Shown here piece after piece: positions 60,167-64,000 of a stretch of DNA of 64,000 nucleotides. The notes beneath the pieces are model-generated. The model did no database searches, was not told where the DNA came from, and was given only the letters and a program-made list of their open reading frames with translations. The DNA is from Streptosporangium subroseum (GTDB lineage Bacteria; Actinomycetota; Actinomycetes; Streptosporangiales; Streptosporangiaceae), in assembly GCF_900188345.1 (NCBI RefSeq), contig NZ_FZOD01000018.1:62001-126000 (forward strand). Reading direction: 5' to 3'. Position 1 is the stretch's first letter. The number at the start of each line of letters is the position of its first letter. A program made the position numbers and the translations under genes.

Positions 60167-60490
60167 ATGATCGACGTAATCTCGGGGCAGAAGGGGCCTG
60201 AGGGGGTGGGTCAGTTGGAAACGGATGATCTTGAGGCGCTGTCGGCCCAGGAACTACATGAGCGTGCGGTCCACTATGCCGTGCACCACGCGGACTTCGG
60301 CTTCCTGTGGGAGTTGCTCAGCATGATCCCCCCGGCGCAGGCGTCCAGTGGAAACGAGGACGAGACGGCAAACGACCTCAGCCGGCTGTCGGCTCTGCTC
60401 AGTGACGCGATGGCGTCGGGTCAGGGCGAGCTGGGCGAGGCCCTGCGCCCGTTCTATATCCGCTATCTGTCCAAACATCCCGAGGCCTGA
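60167..60490 (+). CDS. Conserved hypothetical protein
   Basis: A 107-residue acidic protein, predicted all-helical, without a recognised domain. Its core ELHERAVHYAVHHADFGFLW then ELLSMIPPA suggests a small helical bundle. It starts 6 bp after the CurA-type gene stop, so the two are probably cotranscribed. A GTG at 60206 would shorten it by 13 residues. Function unknown. Confidence 0.55.
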   Translation: MIDVISGQKGPEGVGQLETDDLEALSAQELHERAVHYAVHHADFGFLWELLSMIPPAQASSGNEDETANDLSRLSALLSDAMASGQGELGEALRPFYIRYLSKHPEA

Positions 60491-60584
60491 GGTCCCGCTC
60501 CGCTCTGACCACCGCCCTGAGCGCGTTCCGCCCCTGTTCCGGCTGCCTGGATAAGGTAATCGGCACAACTACGGGAGGAATGTC

Positions 60585-60980
60585 ATGGCGTCGGTGAGAG
60601 TGGAGCGGACCGAGGATGGTTTTGTGGCCCGCAACGACCGTGGAGCCGAGGTCCTCATGGGGACCGGCGACGAGCAGGGCGTGTTCACGCCGGTGGAACT
60701 GCTGCTCGTGGCGCTGGGCGGCTGCAACATCGTCACGGTGGAGCCGCTGACGGCCCAGCGCGGTCATCGGATGGTCCGCCTGGCGATGACCGTCCAGGCG
60801 GAGAAGATCGAAACGTCGAAGCTCGGGCCGATCACGATCACCTACGACGTGGAACTTCCGGAAGGCGACGAGAAGGCCGCCGAGGTCCTCCGCGCGGTGG
60901 CGCAGCGGGTGGAGGAGAAATACTGCACGGTGAGCCGGGCGCTGCGGGAGACGACCGAGATCAACCTCGAGCTACCCTGA
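60585..60980 (+). CDS. OsmC family peroxide/hydroperoxide reductase-like protein
   Basis: Protein of 131 residues with the OsmC fold. The two redox cysteines are Cys47 (ALGGCNIV) and Cys114 (EKYCTVSRAL). OsmC/Ohr proteins reduce organic hydroperoxides through a disulfide cycle. Start at 60585 follows GGGAGG. It is 94 bp from the preceding gene, so it may share its promoter. Confidence 0.9.
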   Translation: MASVRVERTEDGFVARNDRGAEVLMGTGDEQGVFTPVELLLVALGGCNIVTVEPLTAQRGHRMVRLAMTVQAEKIETSKLGPITITYDVELPEGDEKAAEVLRAVAQRVEEKYCTVSRALRETTEINLELP

Positions 60981-61414
60981 GCTTCTGGCCGCGGGACATC
61001 TGACGGTCTTGCCGGACCGGTTCGGTGATACCGGGCCAACATTGGGTGTAGGCGCAAAATCAACCGTTGTATGGGCTGCTCGTTACATTTGGCTCGGTAA
61101 TGTTGAGGCAGGTCAAGGGGGTCTGCGAAGCCCGGGGGGAGCATTGCAGAGACTTTTCACCGGATACAGGACGCGAGGGGGATCGCGTCCCTGAGCGGTG
61201 CCGCCGGAGTCTTGGGGGAGACGATGGAGAGGCCCGTGAAGAGGCCGGGGCCGGACAGTTGGGGGACTGTCCGGCCCCGAGTCCGTGTTCAGGGGATTAC
61301 GTGAAGAGGCCGGGGCCGGACCGTTGAGAGACGGTCCGGCCCCGAGTCCGTATTCGAGGGATTATCTGATGTGCGAGGGCGTCGGCGCTGCTGCTAGAGT
61401 TTCCTTCGTTGCAA
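60981..61414. other. Region before tRNA-Lys with three hairpins, two tandemly duplicated
   Basis: No gene is seen. Three inverted repeats follow each other: GGACGCGA/TCGCGTCC (61169-61190), GGGGCCGGACAGT/ACTGTCCGGCCCC (61247-61278) and GGGGCCGGACCGT/ACGGTCCGGCCCC (61312-61343). The last two are 65 bp apart and belong to a tandem duplication. The one base-pair difference between the copies (A-T to C-G in the stem) is compensated in both arms, so pairing is kept. Confidence 0.75.
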
Positions 61415-61488
61415 GCGCCGCTAGCTCAGTTGGTTAGAGCAGCTGACTCTTAATCAGCGGGTCCGGGGTTCGAGTCCCTGGCGGCGCA
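61415..61488 (+). tRNA. tRNA-Lys (anticodon CTT)
   Basis: Complete cloverleaf of 74 nt: acceptor GCGCCGC (61415-61421) pairs with GCGGCGC (61481-61487), D-arm with AGCTCAGTTGGTTAGAGC, anticodon stem GCTGA/TCAGC with loop CTCTTAA giving CTT, and T-arm loop GTTCGAG. The discriminator is A and CCA is not encoded. A strong terminator follows. Confidence 0.97.
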
Positions 61489-61494
61489 CAACTC

Positions 61495-61527
61495 AAAGCC
61501 CAGGCCGGTTTCTCCGGCCTGGGCTTT
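61495..61527. terminator. Terminator after tRNA-Lys
   Basis: Fourteen-bp arms AAAGCCCAGGCCGG (61495-61508) and CCGGCCTGGGCTTT (61514-61527) with a TTTCT loop, shared with the convergent M23 peptidase gene. Confidence 0.9.
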
Positions 61528-61546
61528 GGTCATTCCCGGGTGATCG

Positions 61547-62209
61547 TCATTCGGCTCCGCGCGAGGTTCGATCGTCACCCGCGAGATCCGGCTTGCCGCA
61601 GTTGTGGCTGGTGAGATCGAATCTCGCGTAGTAGCGCACCTCCTGGCCGTGCAGCACGACCCGCACGTCGTCACCGTCGAGGATCTGTTCGTAATGCAGA
61701 TGCGGGTTGCGCTGCCTGCCGCTCTTGCCCACCGTGCCGATCGGCCGGCCCATCTCGACCCGCTCCCCGTCGCCCACCTGGACCTTGTCCAGGTGGGCGT
61801 AGAGCGTGGACCAGCCGTCACCGTGCGAGATGATCACATAGTTGCCGTAGCCCTTGCGGGCGTACTTGACCGCCACCGTGCCACCCCAGCTCGCCACCAC
61901 GGGCCGGTGCCAGTCGTCCGCTCCGGAGCCCTGGTTGAAGTCGACGGCGAACAGCGGCTTGTGTCCCGGCCTCGTCGCGGCCTGCCACGTCTCCCCGCAG
62001 GGAAACGGCATCTCGAAGCCGGGCCGTTCGGCGGGGACGTCCCGATTCACCTCGGCCGGAAGGCCGAGCCCGGACGGCCGCACGGCCTGCCGTCCGAGGT
62101 CGAGGTGCTCGCCCGTCTCCGTGGATGCCGTCCATACGCCCGCCGGAGCCCCGGTGCCGCTGATCGCGGCGCTGAGCACTGCCGCCGCGGTGATGACCGC
62201 TGGTCGCAT
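61547..62209 (-). CDS. Secreted M23 family metallopeptidase
   Basis: Exported peptidase of 220 residues with a signal peptide (MRPAVITAAAVLSAAI, cleaved before about residue 25) and an M23 domain. Zinc/catalytic residues: His83 with Asp90 (LFAVDFN), His139 (TLYAHLD) and His170/His172 in HLHYE. The fold YGNYVIISHGDGWSTLYAHLDKVQVGDGERV is the LytM hallmark. Such enzymes cut peptidoglycan cross-links. It is a single-domain form without a binding module. Confidence 0.92.
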   Translation of the reverse strand: MRPAVITAAAVLSAAISGTGAPAGVWTASTETGEHLDLGRQAVRPSGLGLPAEVNRDVPAERPGFEMPFPCGETWQAATRPGHKPLFAVDFNQGSGADDWHRPVVASWGGTVAVKYARKGYGNYVIISHGDGWSTLYAHLDKVQVGDGERVEMGRPIGTVGKSGRQRNPHLHYEQILDGDDVRVVLHGQEVRYYARFDLTSHNCGKPDLAGDDRTSRGAE

Positions 62210-62419
62210 ACCGGTTCCTCCCTGTCCGTGATGGATGATCGCTGCCCGTCCGCGTGGATGACACGGAGACGGCTACTCAAAGTATTCGCCCCGCTGCGAT
62301 CCGCTGCCGATCCGGGGTGGGCCGGGACACCGTACGGGCCGGGGCGGCGCGTCGGAGGACACGGGGTGAGAGAGCGAGGCCGTCGGAGCCGGTTCTCCGC
62401 GAAGATCAACCGGCCCCGC

Positions 62420-63064
62420 TCAGGATTCGGCCGTTCGACCCGATCCGAGCCGGCCGCTCCACCGTTCGGACAGCGTGTGCGGGACGCCGATCACGTCGAG
62501 GACCTTCCCGGCCACGAAGTCGATCAACTGCTGGACGTCGCGCGCTCCCGCGTAGAAGCCCGGTGACGCGGGCAGGATCACCGCCCCCTCGCCCGCGAGG
62601 TCGGCCATCTGCTGCAGCGCGACGCGCCGCAGGGGCGTCTCGCGCGGTACGAGCACCAGCGGACGGCGTTCCTTCAGCGTGACGTCCGCCGCGCGCTGGA
62701 TCAGATCCTTGCTCATGCCGGTCGCGACGCCGGCGACGACGGCGGTCGTCGCGGGCACGATGATCATCCCGCGGGTCGGGTACGTGCCGCTCGCCGGTCC
62801 CGCGGCGAAGTCGGCGGCCTTCCACACGATCATGTCGCCCGGGTCCCGCCCGAGGAAGGCCTTCACGTCGGTCCGCCACCGCGCCTCCCGGAAGGACAGG
62901 CCGGTCTCGTCGAGCATCGTCAGGCGAGCCGCCTTGCTGACGACGAGGTCGATCGCCTCCCCCGCGTCGAGCAGCGCCCGGAGGACCGCCGCCGCGTACG
63001 GTGTCCCGCTGGCTCCGGTGATTCCGACGACCCACGGCACCCGGGGTGTGATTTGGTGATTCAT
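62420..63064 (-). CDS. ubiX: UbiX family flavin prenyltransferase
   Basis: Prenyltransferase of 214 residues that joins dimethylallyl phosphate to FMN, making the cofactor of UbiD-type decarboxylases. The N-terminal VVGITGASGTPYAAAVLRAL is the FMN/phosphate-binding motif, and PATTAVVAGVATGMSKDLIQRAADVTLKERRPLVLVPRETPLRR is the family block. Start 63064 precedes the divergent GntR-type gene by 39 bp. No ubiD partner is in the window; the amidohydrolase at the end may be one of several decarboxylases here. Confidence 0.92.
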   Translation of the reverse strand: MNHQITPRVPWVVGITGASGTPYAAAVLRALLDAGEAIDLVVSKAARLTMLDETGLSFREARWRTDVKAFLGRDPGDMIVWKAADFAAGPASGTYPTRGMIIVPATTAVVAGVATGMSKDLIQRAADVTLKERRPLVLVPRETPLRRVALQQMADLAGEGAVILPASPGFYAGARDVQQLIDFVAGKVLDVIGVPHTLSERWSGRLGSGRTAES

Positions 63065-63103
63065 GACGGGACCCTTCAGGGAGCGACGGGGCGGTGGGCG
63101 GCA

Positions 63104-63853
63104 ATGACGATCAAGAGGAACGACCAGGCCCTCCGGCCGCGGGCCGGATCGTCGCCGACGGCGGGAGAACGCGAGATCCTGAGGGTGCTCGGGCGGGCCG
63201 AGGACGTCGGCGGCGTCGGCGCGCAGATCCTCGTCTCGGTCGGCACCGCGATCGTCGAAGGCCGGCTGAAGCCCGGAGACGATCTCAACTCGGTCGAGCT
63301 CGCACGACGGTTCAACAGCAGCCGCACCCCCGTCCGCGAGGCGCTCATGACCCTCGAACGCGAGGGCCTGGTCGAGATCGCGGCCCGCAGGCGGCCCCGG
63401 GTGCGCCGCCTGGAGATCGCCGAGGTCCGTGAGATATACGAGCTGCGATCGGAGCTGTACGGCCTGGTGAGCCGGCGGATCGTCGCCCGGTGCACGGCGG
63501 GGGACCTCGAGGTGCTCGGCCGGATCCAGAGCCGCCTTGAGGAGGCCGCGGCCGCCGGGGACCTGGACCGATACTTCTGGCTCGTCGTCGAGTTCCGCAA
63601 CGAGGAGGCACGGCTCGCCGGGAACGAGACCGTCCGCAACGTCCTCGACTCCCTCGGCATCCGCACCCTCCAACTGCGCCACTTCAGCCTCTCCCTGCCC
63701 GGAAGGATCGACACGTCGGTCGACGACCATCGCCGGCTGGTCCGGGCGTACGCCGAGGGAGAGGCCGAGCTGGCGGCCGCCCTCACGCGGTCCATCGTTC
63801 GCCGGGGGCTGGCCGCGGTGGAGCGCTCCGGGTGGACCGGTTCACCAGGCTGA
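63104..63853 (+). CDS. GntR family regulator, FadR/FCD subgroup
   Basis: Regulator of 249 residues with a winged helix at about 40-105 (VGTAIVEGRLKPGDDLNSVELARRFNSSRTPVREALMTLEREGLV) and an FCD effector domain (EIYELRSELYGL onward). It is divergent from ubiX and probably regulates it in response to a carboxylate. The ATG at 63104 is chosen; GTG 63095 is nearby. Its 3' end overlaps the convergent amidohydrolase by 71 bp. Confidence 0.9.
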   Translation: MTIKRNDQALRPRAGSSPTAGEREILRVLGRAEDVGGVGAQILVSVGTAIVEGRLKPGDDLNSVELARRFNSSRTPVREALMTLEREGLVEIAARRRPRVRRLEIAEVREIYELRSELYGLVSRRIVARCTAGDLEVLGRIQSRLEEAAAAGDLDRYFWLVVEFRNEEARLAGNETVRNVLDSLGIRTLQLRHFSLSLPGRIDTSVDDHRRLVRAYAEGEAELAAALTRSIVRRGLAAVERSGWTGSPG

Positions 63854-64000
63854 CCCCGCCGAACGGGCCGGCCCCGAGGAGGATGGTCTCGCGCTCCGAT
63901 CGGTCCGGCTCCGCGGCGTCGAGCGCCTCGACCGGGTGATCGAGGCCCATCGCGAACGGATAGTCGCTCCCCAGCAGGACATGCCCGGCGCCCGCGAAGT
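63783..64000 (-). CDS. Amidohydrolase family protein, C-terminal part (runs off the window)
   Basis: The minus-strand frame ending at 63783 reads GHVLLGSDYPFAMGLDHPVE then the family end GAGPFGGVSLVNRST. The metal ligand aspartate in LLGSDYPF marks amidohydrolase 2 (ACMSD/gamma-resorcylate decarboxylase-like) proteins. The start is outside the window. The 3' end overlaps the GntR-type gene by 71 bp on the opposite strand. Confidence 0.75.
   Translation of the reverse strand, partial: FAGAGHVLLGSDYPFAMGLDHPVEALDAAEPDRSERETILLGAGPFGGVSLVNRSTRSAPPRPAPGERWTA

Noticed and set aside
60981..61190. A riboswitch upstream of tRNA-Lys (c-di-AMP-type considered)
   Set aside because: Only a loose resemblance to GGGGGAG elements; no conserved core could be aligned and no peptidoglycan-hydrolase gene follows on this strand.
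61415..61488. tRNA-Lys as an integration site of a genomic island
   Set aside because: No integrase or duplicated tRNA 3' end is visible next to it; the nearest integrase-like remnant is more than 30 kb away.

Overview
The window is GC-rich throughout, has many GTG/TTG starts and is packed with regulators of the MarR, PadR, GntR, TetR, MerR, ArsR, LacI and IclR families. Gene content (a mycoredoxin-like protein, F420-reductase-type and LLM flavin oxidoreductases, actinobacterial catalase and PBP) points to a filamentous actinomycete. The style fits the Streptosporangiaceae (Streptosporangium/Nonomuraea-like), but that placement is inference. It looks like a chromosomal accessory or arm-like region: almost no housekeeping genes, one tRNA-Lys, no intact mobile element.

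Layout. 0.3-8.4 kb: GNAT acetyltransferase; MarR-controlled DHA2 drug exporter; an AT-richer insert with a lipoprotein and a DUF4240 protein; NmrA-like reductase; acyltransferase; SDR; an orphan minimal nucleotidyltransferase. 8.5-12 kb: a translationally coupled pair of a DUF6493 giant and a two-module protein resembling polymorphic-toxin immunity proteins. 12.2-13.3 kb: PadR-DUF1048-DUF1048 operon behind a clear operator. 13.5-16.4 kb: phosphonate-type cassette (TIGR03364-like FAD oxidoreductase, GntR, phosphonatase-like HAD). 16.6-17.6 kb: Erm-type 23S rRNA methylase with a candidate leader-peptide attenuator. 17.8-28.6 kb: aldo-keto reductase, GH1 beta-glucosidase, TetR, MerR, LLM oxidoreductase, SDR, YVTN propeller, Tat-exported DyP peroxidase and catalase. 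28.8-39.4 kb: class B PBP, ABC exporter, NB-ARC/LuxR regulator, a truncated AMP-ligase, and an ArsR-MFS divergon with a 20-bp palindrome. 39.6-50.9 kb: F420-type reductase, anchored glutaredoxin, LacI, then the beta-ketoadipate operon pcaIJF-BC-iclR (no pcaHG or pcaD), facing a collapsed ThDP decarboxylase (probable benzoylformate decarboxylase) followed by intact benzaldehyde dehydrogenase and a NimT-type transporter. 51-64 kb: secreted tripeptidyl aminopeptidase-like hydrolase, GDPD, cysteine-dioxygenase-like cupin and amidohydrolase under a LacI repressor, an aromatic amino acid lyase with an atypical MIO triad, CurA-type reductase, OsmC, tRNA-Lys, M23 peptidase, and a UbiX/GntR/amidohydrolase cluster running off the end.

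Two themes link the region. First, aromatic-acid catabolism (mandelate/benzoylformate to benzoate, protocatechuate branch, UbiX-type decarboxylation) plus oxidative defence. Second, and most unusual, at many gene 3' ends the last codons and stop codon have been tandemly duplicated into degenerate arrays of 27-75 bp period. At least six loci show this pattern, with related in-frame repeats inside two transporters. I have not seen this described as a system, and it is the observation I would follow up first.
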